64,000 nucleotides of DNA from Pseudomonas sp. GD04091 (GCF_029836165.1 NZ_JAOEBG010000027.1:1-64000), one strand, 5' to 3'; counted from the first letter of the stretch, positions 1 through 9,577 are shown. Numbers and translations are program-made. The notes: generated by a model from the sequence alone, not told the origin.

Positions 1-13
1 CAACCCCGGGGAT

Positions 14-1021
14 TCAACTGACTAGCGCCGCCGGCTCATCCTCCTCGAAACCCCGCGAAGCCCGCCCTACCAGCAGAGGATCCGGCGCATGCGCCACGCT
101 GTGATCCTTGCCCGGATAATCCAGCGAATGCAGGAAGTGCCGGATGCAGTTGATCCGCGCCCGCTTCTTGTCGTCCGATTTGATCACCGTCCACGGCGCG
201 TCGGCGGTGTCGGTATGGAAGAACATCGCTTCCTTGGCCGTGGTGTAGTCGTCCCACTTGTCCAGCGACTTGATGTCGATGGGCGAGAGCTTCCAGTGCT
301 TGAGCGGGTCGTCGCGGCGCGAGATGAAGCGGCGCAGCTGCTCCTCGCGGTTCACCGAGAACCAGAACTTGAACAGCAGGATGCCGCTGTTGCACAGCAT
401 GCGCTCCAGCTCCGGCGCCTGGCGCATGAATTCCAGGTACTGCAGGGGCGAGCAGAAGTCCATGACCTTCTCGACCCCGGCGCGGTTGTACCAGGAGCGG
501 TCGAAGAACACCATTTCACCGGCGGTGGGCAGGTGCTGCACATAGCGCTGGAAGTACCACTGGCCCTTTTCCTGCTCGGAAGGCTTCTCCAGTGCGACGA
601 TGCGCGCGCCACGCGGGTTCAGGTGCTCCATGAAGCGCTTGATGGTGCCGCCCTTGCCGGCGGCGTCGCGGCCCTCGAACAGCACCACGATGCGTTGCCC
701 GGTTTCCTTCACCCAGTTCTGCACCTTCAACAGCTCGATCTGCAGGGCGTGCTTGGCCTTCTCGTAGTCCTGGCGACGCATGCGCGTGCGGTACGGGTAG
801 TTGGCCGGCAGGCGCGCCGAGGTGCTGTCTTCGTTGCTGCCCTTGCGCGCGTTGGCCACTTCCAGGGCGGCCGGTTGCCGGCTCACCTGGGTGATCGCTT
901 CCTGCGCGGCGGCGCTGGCGGGCTTGCGCTGGCGTGGGCGACGGGTACGAATGGCGGGTTTGGCATCACCGTCGGTATCGGAAGGTGGCGGCAGGAGGAG
1001 GGTGGCGGATTCTTCGCTCAT
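14..1021 (-). CDS. ppk2: Polyphosphate kinase 2 (PPK2 family)
   Basis: The 335-residue product carries the PPK2 fold. A Walker A-like stretch FEGRDAAGKGG lies near residue 115, followed by the PPK2 lid/Walker B region with FFDRSWYNRAGVEKV. Enzymes of this family transfer phosphate between polyphosphate and nucleoside di- or monophosphates in the cytoplasm. The first 70 or so residues are low-complexity and rich in Arg and Pro, which is longer than the minimal domain. I chose the MSEES start because AAGGA lies five bases upstream; the frame stays open to 1078. It is the last chromosomal gene before the left end of the ICE. Substrate class (ADP or AMP type) cannot be read with certainty. Confidence 0.93.
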   Translation of the reverse strand: MSEESATLLLPPPSDTDGDAKPAIRTRRPRQRKPASAAAQEAITQVSRQPAALEVANARKGSNEDSTSARLPANYPYRTRMRRQDYEKAKHALQIELLKVQNWVKETGQRIVVLFEGRDAAGKGGTIKRFMEHLNPRGARIVALEKPSEQEKGQWYFQRYVQHLPTAGEMVFFDRSWYNRAGVEKVMDFCSPLQYLEFMRQAPELERMLCNSGILLFKFWFSVNREEQLRRFISRRDDPLKHWKLSPIDIKSLDKWDDYTTAKEAMFFHTDTADAPWTVIKSDDKKRARINCIRHFLHSLDYPGKDHSVAHAPDPLLVGRASRGFEEDEPAALVS

Positions 1022-1137
1022 GGAGGTCCTTGCGGGGTCGGTCGAATGTCCACCTTCCATCCTATTGGCGGGAAGCAAGTGGCGCTTTGATATCGATCAA
1101 CCGGGCTCGAAGGATTCCCAGGACAAAAATCGCAGGC

Positions 1138-1146
1138 AACAAAAAA
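1138..1146. other. Candidate left attachment site (AACAAAAAA)
   Basis: This 9-bp sequence recurs exactly at the right end of the element beside the integrase. It lies 117 bp upstream of the ppk2 start, in the 413-bp gap between ppk2 and the first ICE gene. A short A/T-rich core is what Tn4371-type integrases use, but so short a match can be chance. I saw no copy of the tRNA-Phe 3' end here. Apart from this and one hairpin, I see nothing else in the gap 1022-1434. Confidence 0.45.
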
Positions 1147-1377
1147 GTGCCGGTGTCAATTCTTTCGCGCAAATCAAGAAGGACTTGAAACCGTATATGG
1201 GACAGTAGGTTAGCTCCTTTCGGGGCCGCTTAGAAGAAGAGCGGCGTTGTCGGCTAGGAGCGACATAGGAGCGTTGGGAGAGAAAGCCGCATCGCACTGT
1301 GTAGTGCTGGATTGCCGAGGAACGGCGGGCCTGTCGCATCATCATAGCCCAACAGGCTCGGCGGCATCCAGAATGAA

Positions 1378-1403
1378 GAACGCGCAGCCTGGGCTGCGCG
1401 TTC
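1378..1403 (-). terminator. Hairpin closing the trb unit
   Basis: Perfect 11-bp arms (GAACGCGCAGC and its complement) enclose a 4-base loop, 32 bp beyond the DUF2274 stop. On the minus strand the stem is followed by TTCATTC, a weak T-tract, so it may be a terminator or simply an end-of-operon hairpin. Confidence 0.55.
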
Positions 1404-1434
1404 GATGGATGCCGTTGAATAGCATGCGGTGCAA

Positions 1435-1680
1435 TCATGGCGGCTTCGGTGGTGTGCTGCGGGTCGCCGTGCCCTTCCTGAATCCTCGATCCCCCGCCAT
1501 GAACGCTTCCAGCATATGCGGGATCAGCGTCGCCGCATCAACGGCCTCGCCATACGCCTGCGCGTGTAGCGCGGCGTAGCGGTCGAGGTCGACTTTCAAG
1601 CTGGTCGGGCAAACGAAAGTCAGCTTGGTGCTCTCGGTCTTCGGCAGCGGGCCGAGCCGCAGCTTCTTGGTCGTGCTCAT
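1435..1680 (-). CDS. DUF2274 domain protein at the end of the trb unit
   Basis: This 81-residue protein has the short DUF2274 fold (LRLGPLPKTESTKLTF, then SLKVDLDRYAALHA). It looks like a ribbon-helix-helix-sized domain. It is found almost only directly downstream of trbI in Tn4371-like ICEs. Its start overlaps the trbI stop (ATGA), so it is translationally coupled and the last gene of the transfer operon. Its function is unknown; a regulatory or DNA-binding role is only a guess from its size and shape. Confidence 0.85.
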   Translation of the reverse strand: MSTTKKLRLGPLPKTESTKLTFVCPTSLKVDLDRYAALHAQAYGEAVDAATLIPHMLEAFMAGDRGFRKGTATRSTPPKPP

Positions 1681-2957
1681 CGTGAAGTCCCCCGGTTGAA
1701 GAACAGCGGCTGGTACGGCCGCAGCACCAGATCCCGGTTGACGATGATGCGAACCGGCAGGCCCGGCCGTTGCGTTAAGGTCGGCTGGATGTTGAGGTTG
1801 CGCCGGGTCATCTCCTGGCCGACCTGATTGATGCTGTCCTGCGCGCTGTCGCGCCCAGCGATGATGACGCGATCACCATCCTGCCGGTTCTCCGGCGCGG
1901 CCAGCTCGGCACCGACGCCCAGCAGCGTGGTGAGTGCCGCACCGGCAAAGATGCGGCCCCAGTGGTAGTCCACATCGTCCTCCAGCCCGGCATAGCCGGC
2001 TGGGTCGGTGCCGGCCAGGTTGTCGAGCGTGAGCGAAGACGTGTCCGGCAGGATGATCCGGTTCCAGACGACTTGAACGCGGCTCTGCCCGTAGCTGACC
2101 TGGCTGTTGTATTTGCCCAGGATGCGCGAACCCTGCGGAATCAGCAGGAAGCGCCCGGTGGCTGTGTCATAGACCGGCTCCGTCACCGTGGCGATCACGT
2201 CGCCGGGCAAGTCCGACTTGATGCCCGTCACCAAGGCACCTGCGACCACTGTTCCGGCCATAACCTGATACGGCGAAATTGGCAGAGTCAGATTGCCGGA
2301 ATTACGGGTTTCAGTGGGGCCAGCTTTCATGAAAGCCTCTTTCTGGTCTTGCCGGTTTTGCACCGCTGTCGGGTCAGCAGGTTGGGCCGCCGTGGAGGCC
2401 GGCCCGGCCGCCAGCGGGTCAAACGCCGCATTGGCGGCGAAGCCCGGCGCAGCGGCCACCTGTGTCTGCGCTACCGGCGCCGCATTCTGCCCACCCGAGC
2501 GGAAGAACACGGACGAGGCCGCGGCCGCCTCGGCTTCTTTTCGCAGGGCATCGTTCGGGTCGTGACCGGGGGCCGCGTAGGCAGCCGTCGCCGGTTGCTG
2601 CGACTTCACGATAGCCGGGCCAAGATCGCCCGGCAGCGGTGGCCCTAGTTCGGGAACGGCAGGCAGCAACGCCGGCGGCAGCTTGGAATAGTCCGTCGGC
2701 AGCGCATCCAGTCCTTCCGACTTTGACACGCGATCGACGTTGTAAAGCTCGGTCTGCTCGCCTGTGCTGCGTCGATGAGGTTGCAGCGACCACATCAGCG
2801 CGCCGAGCACGGCGACCGCTAGGACGCCGGCAAGGATGGCCAGCGAGCGCCGGTTCAGGCGTGTGACTGGACGCGGCTGGGCGCGCAGCGCCACTGCCTC
2901 CGGCGCCACCTTGTCCGCCTGCGGCGCGGCAAGGTCGGGAGTGTCATCCTGGCTCAT
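1677..2957 (-). CDS. trbI: Conjugal transfer protein TrbI (VirB10-like)
   Basis: The 426-residue protein has one N-terminal membrane anchor (about residues 38-58), a Pro/Ala-rich periplasmic linker, and a C-terminal VirB10 domain beginning near LPISPYQVMAGTVV. The domain contains the conserved ALVTGIKSDLPGDVIA and LLIPQGSRILGKYNS blocks. VirB10 proteins span the envelope and link the inner-membrane ATPases to the outer-membrane pore. It follows trbG by two bases and overlaps the DUF2274 start. Confidence 0.96.
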   Translation of the reverse strand: MSQDDTPDLAAPQADKVAPEAVALRAQPRPVTRLNRRSLAILAGVLAVAVLGALMWSLQPHRRSTGEQTELYNVDRVSKSEGLDALPTDYSKLPPALLPAVPELGPPLPGDLGPAIVKSQQPATAAYAAPGHDPNDALRKEAEAAAASSVFFRSGGQNAAPVAQTQVAAAPGFAANAAFDPLAAGPASTAAQPADPTAVQNRQDQKEAFMKAGPTETRNSGNLTLPISPYQVMAGTVVAGALVTGIKSDLPGDVIATVTEPVYDTATGRFLLIPQGSRILGKYNSQVSYGQSRVQVVWNRIILPDTSSLTLDNLAGTDPAGYAGLEDDVDYHWGRIFAGAALTTLLGVGAELAAPENRQDGDRVIIAGRDSAQDSINQVGQEMTRRNLNIQPTLTQRPGLPVRIIVNRDLVLRPYQPLFFNRGTSR

Positions 2958-2959
2958 GG

Positions 2960-3952
2960 TCAGTTCCTCCGTGCAACACCATCGGTGCGCTCGATCCGCA
3001 CCACGTCGCCGCCATCGCCGCCCAGCCGCAGTTCGGCCGCGCCGAACAGGCGATCCACGACGTAGTACGGCGAGCGAAAACGGTAGTTCACCAGTTGCCC
3101 GTCGCCCTGCGCGCCGATGACAAACAGCGGCGGCAGCTCGCCCTGGGCGATGCCCGGCGGGAACTGGATATAGACCTTCTCTCCATCATCGAAGGCGCGC
3201 AGAGGCTTCCACGGCGGGTTGCTGCCCGATACCGCGTAGCGGAAGCGGATCTTGTCCAGCGACAGGCCCGTATCGACAGGCGTTGTTGCCTGCGCTGCCT
3301 GCGCCTGGCGCTGCAACGCGAGCATTCGGTCTTTCGGATAGTCCCAGGACACCGACGCCATCCATGCCCTCTCGGTCGAGGTCAGCTCCAGCAGGTAGGT
3401 GCGCCGACTGGTGGTGATGACGAGATTGGTTTTCAGACCGGAGCGGATAGGCTTGACCAGCACATTGACGCGCAGATCGGCCCCGCCGCCGCTGGACGTG
3501 TCGCCCACGATCCAGCGCACGGTATCGCCGGCGGCGACCGTTACCAGTTCCTCGCCCGGTTGAAGCGAAACCACCGTCACGCGCCCCGGCGACGCATAGA
3601 CCTGATAAAGCGCGCCATCGGTGAACGGCCACACCTGAATCGCGTTGACGTAGCCCTCACGGGTAGGCGCGATACGCGCTTCTGCATTGGCACGGGAAAC
3701 GCGCACCTTTTCGTCGGCCGGCTCCGGCGCAACGGGGGCCTCATCGAGTTCCGGCAGGGGCTTCAACTGCGCCGGCAGCGCCAGCGGTTCAGGGACGGCG
3801 ACGACTTCGACGGGCTTGGGCGGTTCGGGCAACGGCTGGGCCAGCACCGTCTCGTCGAGCGAGATGGATGGCGGCGGCTTCCCCTGCGAGGCGCAGCCCG
3901 CGAGGGCCAGCAGCGTCAAAGGAACAACGTAAAGGCGGAAACGAAGTTTCAT
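2960..3952 (-). CDS. trbG: Conjugal transfer protein TrbG (VirB9-like)
   Basis: The 330-residue protein starts with a lipoprotein-type signal sequence ending in LALAGC, so Cys may be lipidated. A Pro/Glu-rich linker follows, then the VirB9 domain with LQPGEELVTVAAGDTVRW and, near the end, PLFVIGAQGDGQLVNYRFR. VirB9 proteins form the outer-membrane core ring with VirB7 and VirB10. I chose the MKLRFRLY start because AAGGAG lies seven bases upstream; it overlaps the trbF stop by ATGA. An in-frame start exists 39 bases further upstream but has no ribosome-binding site. Confidence 0.95.
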   Translation of the reverse strand: MKLRFRLYVVPLTLLALAGCASQGKPPPSISLDETVLAQPLPEPPKPVEVVAVPEPLALPAQLKPLPELDEAPVAPEPADEKVRVSRANAEARIAPTREGYVNAIQVWPFTDGALYQVYASPGRVTVVSLQPGEELVTVAAGDTVRWIVGDTSSGGGADLRVNVLVKPIRSGLKTNLVITTSRRTYLLELTSTERAWMASVSWDYPKDRMLALQRQAQAAQATTPVDTGLSLDKIRFRYAVSGSNPPWKPLRAFDDGEKVYIQFPPGIAQGELPPLFVIGAQGDGQLVNYRFRSPYYVVDRLFGAAELRLGGDGGDVVRIERTDGVARRN

Positions 3953-4653
3953 GGTTTGGCTCCTTCGGAAGAATCCAGTTCGCGGCTCCATGACAGGCCG
4001 TTGACGTAGATACCCAATGGGTTCTTGAGCAGGCGCTGTTCAGTACGCGGGGTTTGCAGGACGGTCGAAAGCACGGCGTTCCAGCGTTCGGTGCCGGCGG
4101 GCGCACCGTTGACATAGCGCTGCTCTGTCCAGCGCACGTTGAAAGACGTGTCGCTCGCGCGAACCACGCTGGTGATTTGCACCGTTACCGATTCCTTGCC
4201 GATGCGGGCGAATGGGTCATTGGTGCGGGCGTAGTCGTTGAGCACCGCCGCGCCCTTGTCGGTGGTGTAGTCGTAGGCATCGAGCCAGTTCTGCCGCACC
4301 ACGATGGGGTCGATGGACAGCGAGCGAACCAGCGTCACGAAGCGCGCCAGGTGGTGCGCGATCTGCGCGTCGCCGGGCCGGTACGGCGTGGCGGCCTCTC
4401 CCACGGCGCGCACCTGCCCGGCTTGATCGACCTCGATGACATAGGGCGTCACGATGGACTGCGCCGAGCGCCACACCAGGCCGCCGGCCATCAACAGCGC
4501 GAGCACTAGGCAGCCGAAGGCCATCAGGCGCCAATTCTTCGCCTGCACGCGGGCGGAGCCGATACGGTCGTCCCACACCTGGGCGGCGGCTTGATACGGG
4601 GTGGCAGGCTGCGGCGTATCGGCGTAGCGCACCTGCGGTCGTTTGAATCGCAT
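3949..4653 (-). CDS. trbF: Conjugal transfer protein TrbF (VirB8-like)
   Basis: The 234-residue protein has a short cytoplasmic N-terminus, one membrane segment at about residues 44-63 (LMAFGCLVLALLMAGGLVW), and a periplasmic VirB8 domain ending in NPLGIYVNGLSWSREL. VirB8-type proteins nucleate pore assembly at the inner membrane. The gene is 18 bases after trbL and overlaps trbG, in line with a single trb message. Its length is normal for TrbF. Confidence 0.95.
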   Translation of the reverse strand: MRFKRPQVRYADTPQPATPYQAAAQVWDDRIGSARVQAKNWRLMAFGCLVLALLMAGGLVWRSAQSIVTPYVIEVDQAGQVRAVGEAATPYRPGDAQIAHHLARFVTLVRSLSIDPIVVRQNWLDAYDYTTDKGAAVLNDYARTNDPFARIGKESVTVQITSVVRASDTSFNVRWTEQRYVNGAPAGTERWNAVLSTVLQTPRTEQRLLKNPLGIYVNGLSWSRELDSSEGAKP

Positions 4654-4671
4654 GGGTGTTCTCCTTGAAGG

Positions 4672-6039
4672 TTAGGTATCGGAATCCCGCAGGCTCGGGC
4701 CTTGCCCGGAGCCGCCGCCGTCGCCGCCGCGCAGCGTGTGGGCGGCAGTGGTCGCGGCATGGGTAGCCTGCTGGCGGCGGTGCATCCGCTTGGCCCAGGC
4801 CGGTTGCTCTTGCTTCTGCGAGCCTGCGGTGCCGTCTGCGGTCTGGCCGGGGCCAGCACCGTCGCTGCCGGCTTCTGTGCCGTTCCAGCCAGCGCGGAAG
4901 GAGTCGGCCACCTTCTGCCCAACAGCGGAAGCACCAGAGGTGACGCTGCGGCCTGCGGCTTGTGCGCCAGTCTTGGCGACATTGCCGAGGCCAGCCGCCG
5001 CGCCCTTGGCACCGCCGCCGGCCGCAGCGGAACCGGCCTGGAACGCCGATCGGGCACTGCCGGCCGCCGAAGTCGCGGCACGCGCACCGGCACCGGCCAG
5101 CTTTGCGGCCGCCGGGGCCATTCGTGCCCCGGCCATGACGGCGCCGCCCACGCCCGTTACGGCGGCGCCGATGGCAACGCCGGTGCCGACAGCCCCGACC
5201 GCAGCACCAGCCATCGCGCCCGCACCAAGCTGTGGCGCACCGGACACCAGGCCGGTGGCGATACCGGGGCCGAAAATGCCCAGCGCCAGCAGCGCGAGCG
5301 AGGCCAGCATCACGACCAGCGCGTGGTCGATGGATGGTTCGTCGGGATGCACCTGGAACTCGGCGAACAGGCCTGAACCGATGCCGACGATGACGGCCAG
5401 CACCAAGACCTTGATGCCTGACGACACCACGTTGCCTAGCACCTTTTCCGCGAGGAACGAGGTCTTGTTCCAGAGTGCAAACGGGATCAAGACGAAGCCG
5501 GCGAGCGTAGTCAGTTTGAACTCGATCAGCGTGATGAAAAGCTGTACGGCCAGCACGAAGAAGCAGAGGATCACCACCAGCCAGGCGATGAACAGAACCA
5601 CGATAGGGTCGATGTTCACGAACACCTCGGGGAACCCAGCCATGTCCCCGATCTGTTCCAGAATCGGCGCGGCTGCGTCGATGCCGGTCTTCGCCAGCCG
5701 GCCCGGCTGAAGGAAGTTCTCCATCGTGATGGCCGAGCCGGTAGCGGTAATTCCCAAGCCGGCGAACGAGCGGAACACGATGCTCGCCAGCCAGTTGAAG
5801 TTGCCGATGATGTAGGCGAACGCGCCGACACAGAGCACCTTGCGCAGCAGCTTGGCGATCACGTCGTCGCCCTGGCCGGTGGCGTGGCTCATGGCCCAAT
5901 ACAGGCCAGCGATCGTCATGTCGATGACGATGAGCGTGGCGGTGAGAAATGCCACTTCGCCCTGCAATAAGCCGAAGCCCGAGTCGATGTAGCGCGAGAA
6001 CGTATCGAGGAAACGGTCGATGATGGTCACGTCGTTCAT
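4672..6039 (-). CDS. trbL: P-type conjugative transfer protein TrbL (VirB6-like)
   Basis: The 455-residue polytopic protein has about six hydrophobic segments in its first 290 residues. They include AFLTATLIVIDMTIAGLYWA and LALLALGIFGPGIATGLV. A long Ala/Gly-rich tail follows (residues 260-390), then a charged, low-complexity end. TrbL/VirB6 is an inner-membrane channel component of the type IV secretion system. Its start overlaps the stop of the upstream TrbK-like lipoprotein gene. Confidence 0.95.
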   Translation of the reverse strand: MNDVTIIDRFLDTFSRYIDSGFGLLQGEVAFLTATLIVIDMTIAGLYWAMSHATGQGDDVIAKLLRKVLCVGAFAYIIGNFNWLASIVFRSFAGLGITATGSAITMENFLQPGRLAKTGIDAAAPILEQIGDMAGFPEVFVNIDPIVVLFIAWLVVILCFFVLAVQLFITLIEFKLTTLAGFVLIPFALWNKTSFLAEKVLGNVVSSGIKVLVLAVIVGIGSGLFAEFQVHPDEPSIDHALVVMLASLALLALGIFGPGIATGLVSGAPQLGAGAMAGAAVGAVGTGVAIGAAVTGVGGAVMAGARMAPAAAKLAGAGARAATSAAGSARSAFQAGSAAAGGGAKGAAAGLGNVAKTGAQAAGRSVTSGASAVGQKVADSFRAGWNGTEAGSDGAGPGQTADGTAGSQKQEQPAWAKRMHRRQQATHAATTAAHTLRGGDGGGSGQGPSLRDSDT

Positions 6040-6362
6040 GGCGAATCCTCGGGCGGAGTGAGCGGAACGGCGCCCTCTGGCAATTCATCTGCGGGCGTAT
6101 CGAAGCTCGGCGGAATCGGCGGGAGTTCAGCCAGCGAGTTGTATTCATCCGGCCCGGTATGGCCGGCGAAGAAGCGCCGCCGGAAGGCTTCAGCGGCGGC
6201 GCGGCAGGCATCCTCGCCCACGGCCTGCCGGTCGGCCGCGCATTGCCCGCGCAACGCCTTGAGCCGCACCGGATCTGCGGCCAGGGCGTCGGCCAGGTTC
6301 TCGGCCGGCTGCTGGCCGCACGCGGTCAGCAGCACGGCCATCAGGACGGAAGCGCATCGCAT
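6036..6362 (-). CDS. trbK: TrbK-like entry-exclusion lipoprotein
   Basis: The 108-residue product begins with a lipoprotein signal (MRCASVLMAVLLTACGQ). The middle block DPVRLKALRGQCAADRQAVGEDACRAAAEAFRRRFF is typical of TrbK/EexN-type small exclusion lipoproteins. It contains two cysteines besides the lipidated one. It sits between trbJ and trbL, the usual place for trbK. Proteins of this type stop redundant transfer between cells that already carry the element. A related protein lies at 16673-16936. Confidence 0.85.
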   Translation of the reverse strand: MRCASVLMAVLLTACGQQPAENLADALAADPVRLKALRGQCAADRQAVGEDACRAAAEAFRRRFFAGHTGPDEYNSLAELPPIPPSFDTPADELPEGAVPLTPPEDSP

Positions 6363-6374
6363 GGCCGCCTCCGG

Positions 6375-7118
6375 TCAGTTGTTATAGAAGTTGACGGACT
6401 GCGGCGTGTACGGCGTGCCGGTGCCCAGAAAGCGCCGCCGCACTTCGCGGGCGCGCTCCATAGCCGCCGCTTGCCGCGCCAGTTCCAGTGAAGCGGCCCG
6501 GTCTTGCGTGATCTGGAGCTGCTGCGCCTGGATCGACTGCTTGGCCTGCAAAGCCAGGAGCTGGTTCGTCGCCTGCATCGCTTGCAGCGCGCCGGTGGCC
6601 GACTGGCTCTGGCTCACGAGATCGGCCAGCGCGCTTTCGTCTTGGGCGAGGTTCTGCGACACCTGCGCCTGCATCCGCATCGCGGTGTGCAAGCCGTTCA
6701 AGGTGTTCTGCCAGCGTTCGCGGGCGTCCTGTGCCATGCGGTCGCCGCTGATGGTGGCGGCGTACTGTTCCGGGTACAGGCGGGCGAACGTGGCATCCAT
6801 GCTCTGCACGTCGTAGGCCAAGCCGCGCGCCTCGGCGATCAGGCGCTCGGTGGTGGCGAGCGTCGAGCGCAGGCGGTTGACGATGTTGAAGTCGAGATTT
6901 GCCAGGTTCCTGGCCTGGTTCATCAACATCTGCGCCTCGTTCTGAAGCTGGTTGATCTGGTTGTTGATCTGTTCCAGCGTGCGCACGGCGGTCAGCGTGT
7001 TCTGCACGAAGTTGGACGGGTCGAACACCGTCAGCGCGGATGCGGGCTGCACGGCCAGCAGCGATACCGACAGCACGGCAGCGAGTGAGACAGAGAGCAA
7101 ACGGGGCTTGGTCTTCAT
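6375..7118 (-). CDS. trbJ: P-type conjugative transfer protein TrbJ (VirB5-like)
   Basis: The 247-residue protein has a Sec signal (LLSVSLAAVLSVSLLAVQPASA). A helical, Gln/Asn-rich body follows (LEQINNQINQLQNEAQML), as in TrbJ and VirB5 proteins, which form a minor pilus or tip component. The MKTK start is chosen because GGAGG lies seven bases upstream, and it overlaps the trbE stop. The frame is open for 33 codons further upstream inside trbE, which I judge non-coding. Confidence 0.95.
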   Translation of the reverse strand: MKTKPRLLSVSLAAVLSVSLLAVQPASALTVFDPSNFVQNTLTAVRTLEQINNQINQLQNEAQMLMNQARNLANLDFNIVNRLRSTLATTERLIAEARGLAYDVQSMDATFARLYPEQYAATISGDRMAQDARERWQNTLNGLHTAMRMQAQVSQNLAQDESALADLVSQSQSATGALQAMQATNQLLALQAKQSIQAQQLQITQDRAASLELARQAAAMERAREVRRRFLGTGTPYTPQSVNFYNN

Positions 7119-9565
7119 GGTGAAACCTCCAGCGGTTGAGAAGCGAGAAAGGAAGCTGCCGCCGGAGCGGACGGCAGCAGGTCGGCGGCCCAGCCGAGGC
7201 CGCGATGGCGCAGCCACGCGCCGGCGAAGCCGGGAGCGCCGGCCTGCGTCAGCACGCGGTCAATATCGCGTTGGTCTTGAGGGGTGGATGCGCCCGCGAA
7301 TGCGAGCGCGACAGGCCCCAGGTCGAGGTCGAACAGGCGATTGCCGAGGCGCGACTGGTAGTAGTAATCGCGCTTGGGCTGTGCGGTCGCCACGATCTCA
7401 ATCTGGCGGCTGTTCAAGCCGAAGCCTTCGTAGATCGTGCGAATCTGCGGCTCGGTGGCCTGCGGGTTAGGTAAGAAGATCCTGCTCGCGCAGCTTTCGA
7501 TGATGGCTGGCGCGATGGTCGAGTCCTTGATGTCGGCCAGCGACTGCGTGGCAAAGATGACGCTGACGTTCTTTTTTCTGAGCGTCTTGAGCCATTGCCG
7601 GATGCGGGCCGCGAAGGACGGCTCATCGAGGAACAGCCACGCTTCATCGAGGATCAGCAGCGTGGGCGCGCCGTCAAAACGTTCGTCGAAGCGGGCGAAC
7701 AGGTAGCGCAGCACTGCTTGCACGGCGGCGGGGCTGTGCATCAGTTCTTCCATCTCAAAGCCCTGCACGTCGGCCATGCCCAGCCGGTCGTGGTCAGCGT
7801 CCAGCAGCTTGCCGTGGGCGCCGCCCAACACATAGGGCGCGAGCGCTTGGCGCAGCGCGTTGGACTGCAATAACACCGACAAGCCGGTCATGGTGCGCTG
7901 CTCCACTGGCGCACCGGCAAGGCTTCGCAGCGCCGACCAAATGGCAGCCTTCTCGTCCGGGCCGACCGTCACGCCTTCGTGCAGCAGCCGGCCCTCCACC
8001 CATTCGGCGGCCCAGGTGCGGTAGCCCTCGTGGGCTATTCGCGCGAGTGGCTGGAAGGCGATGCCGCCATCGGCACCGAGGTCGTAGTGCTCACCGCCAA
8101 GGCCGAGGATGGTGGCGCGCATCGAGCGCCCCATGTCGAAGGCGAAGATCCGCGAGCCGAAGTAGCGCCGGAACTGCATGGCCAATATGGCGAGCAGCAC
8201 CGACTTGCCCATGCCGGTCGGCCCGGCGACAAGGGTGTGCCCCACGTCGCCGATGTGCGTCACCAGCCGGAACGGCGTCGCGCCATCGGTGCGGGTGACG
8301 ATCAGCGGCGGGCCATCGAGGTGTTCGTTCTTCTCCGGCCCAGCCCATACCGCTGACATCGGCATCATGTGCGCCAGGTTCAGCGTCGAAACGATGGGCT
8401 GACGCACGTTCGCGTATGCGTTGCCGGGGACGGACGACAGCCAGGCATCGACTGCGTTGAGGGTTTCGGGGATGGTCACGAAACCCCGGCCCTGGATGAC
8501 GCGCTCCACCATGCGCAGCTTCTCGTCGGCCACGGCCGGGTCGGCGTCGAGCACCGTCACCGTGGCGGTGAGGTAGCCGAAGGCGACTTGATCGCTGCCC
8601 AGCTCCTGCAAGGCGGCATCGGCGTCGGCGGCCTTGTTGCTGGCATCGGTATCGACCAGCGGGCTTTCCTGCTGAAAGATCGTTTCGCGCAGCAGCGCGA
8701 TGACGTTCTTGCGCTTGGCGAACCATTGGCGCCGCAAGCGCCCCAATTCCCGTTCCGCCTCGGCTTTGTCCAGGCACAGGAAGCGCGTACTCCAGCGATA
8801 CGCAAAGCCCAGGCGGTTGAGGTCGTCCAAGATCCCCGGCCAGGTCGAGGTCGGGAAGCCTCGTACCGACACCACGCGCAGGTGCTGATCGCCCAGCATG
8901 GGCGCCAGGCCGCCGACCAGCGCGGCATCGGCCAGCAGTGCGTCGATATGGAACGGCACGTCGGGCACGCCGACGCGATAGCGCCGCGTGGAGACTGTGG
9001 CATGCAGGTAGGTCAGCGTCTGGCTATCGTCCAGCCAGGCAATCTCCGGCATCACACCATCGAGCAGGTCGAACACGCGATCGGTCTCTGCCACGAAGGA
9101 ATCAAGCCGACCACGCCAGTCCACACCCTCAGTGGGCCGGTTCTCGTACAGCATCCCAGCCGCACGGGCGCGAGACTCTTGCGGCGGTAGGTGTTGCAAC
9201 GTGAAGTGATAGACGCTCTCGAAATGGCCATCCGACTCCTCGAACGCCGCGCGTCGCTCCTCATCCACCAGCCAGGACAGTGGTTCGGGAAAGGAGGATT
9301 GCGGATAGCTCGATGCCCGCATCCGCTCGGCCTCGATATAGAAGGCCCAGCCAGACCCGGTACGGCGAAGCGCGTTGTTCTGCCGCGCCGACGTGGCAAT
9401 CAGCTCGCCCTGTGTCGCACTGTCCAAGTCGGGGCCGCGAAACTGGAACGTGCGTTGAAACGAACCATCTTTGTTCAGCACAACGCCCGGCGCGACCAGC
9501 CCGGCCCAGGGCAGCCAGTCGGCAAGCAAGGCCGGGCGCTGACGATATTCGGCAAGGTTCAGCAT
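7115..9565 (-). CDS. trbE: Conjugal transfer ATPase TrbE (VirB4-like)
   Basis: The 816-residue ATPase has an N-terminal CagE/TrbE/VirB domain and a C-terminal P-loop domain. Walker A is AGPTGMGKSVLL (near residue 445) and Walker B is TLLILDEAWLFLDE. The motif FATQSLADIKDS and the RIFLPNPQATEP block match the VirB4 family. It powers pilus assembly and substrate transfer at the cytoplasmic face of the inner membrane. It lies 12 bases after trbD and overlaps trbJ. Confidence 0.97.
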   Translation of the reverse strand: MLNLAEYRQRPALLADWLPWAGLVAPGVVLNKDGSFQRTFQFRGPDLDSATQGELIATSARQNNALRRTGSGWAFYIEAERMRASSYPQSSFPEPLSWLVDEERRAAFEESDGHFESVYHFTLQHLPPQESRARAAGMLYENRPTEGVDWRGRLDSFVAETDRVFDLLDGVMPEIAWLDDSQTLTYLHATVSTRRYRVGVPDVPFHIDALLADAALVGGLAPMLGDQHLRVVSVRGFPTSTWPGILDDLNRLGFAYRWSTRFLCLDKAEAERELGRLRRQWFAKRKNVIALLRETIFQQESPLVDTDASNKAADADAALQELGSDQVAFGYLTATVTVLDADPAVADEKLRMVERVIQGRGFVTIPETLNAVDAWLSSVPGNAYANVRQPIVSTLNLAHMMPMSAVWAGPEKNEHLDGPPLIVTRTDGATPFRLVTHIGDVGHTLVAGPTGMGKSVLLAILAMQFRRYFGSRIFAFDMGRSMRATILGLGGEHYDLGADGGIAFQPLARIAHEGYRTWAAEWVEGRLLHEGVTVGPDEKAAIWSALRSLAGAPVEQRTMTGLSVLLQSNALRQALAPYVLGGAHGKLLDADHDRLGMADVQGFEMEELMHSPAAVQAVLRYLFARFDERFDGAPTLLILDEAWLFLDEPSFAARIRQWLKTLRKKNVSVIFATQSLADIKDSTIAPAIIESCASRIFLPNPQATEPQIRTIYEGFGLNSRQIEIVATAQPKRDYYYQSRLGNRLFDLDLGPVALAFAGASTPQDQRDIDRVLTQAGAPGFAGAWLRHRGLGWAADLLPSAPAAASFLASQPLEVSP

Positions 9566-9577
9566 GGCGTCCTCCCC

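Noticed and set aside
1022..1434. A duplicated tRNA-Phe 3' end as left attachment site
   Set aside because: No stretch resembling the T-arm and acceptor of tRNA-Phe is present in the left gap; only the AACAAAAAA core repeats.
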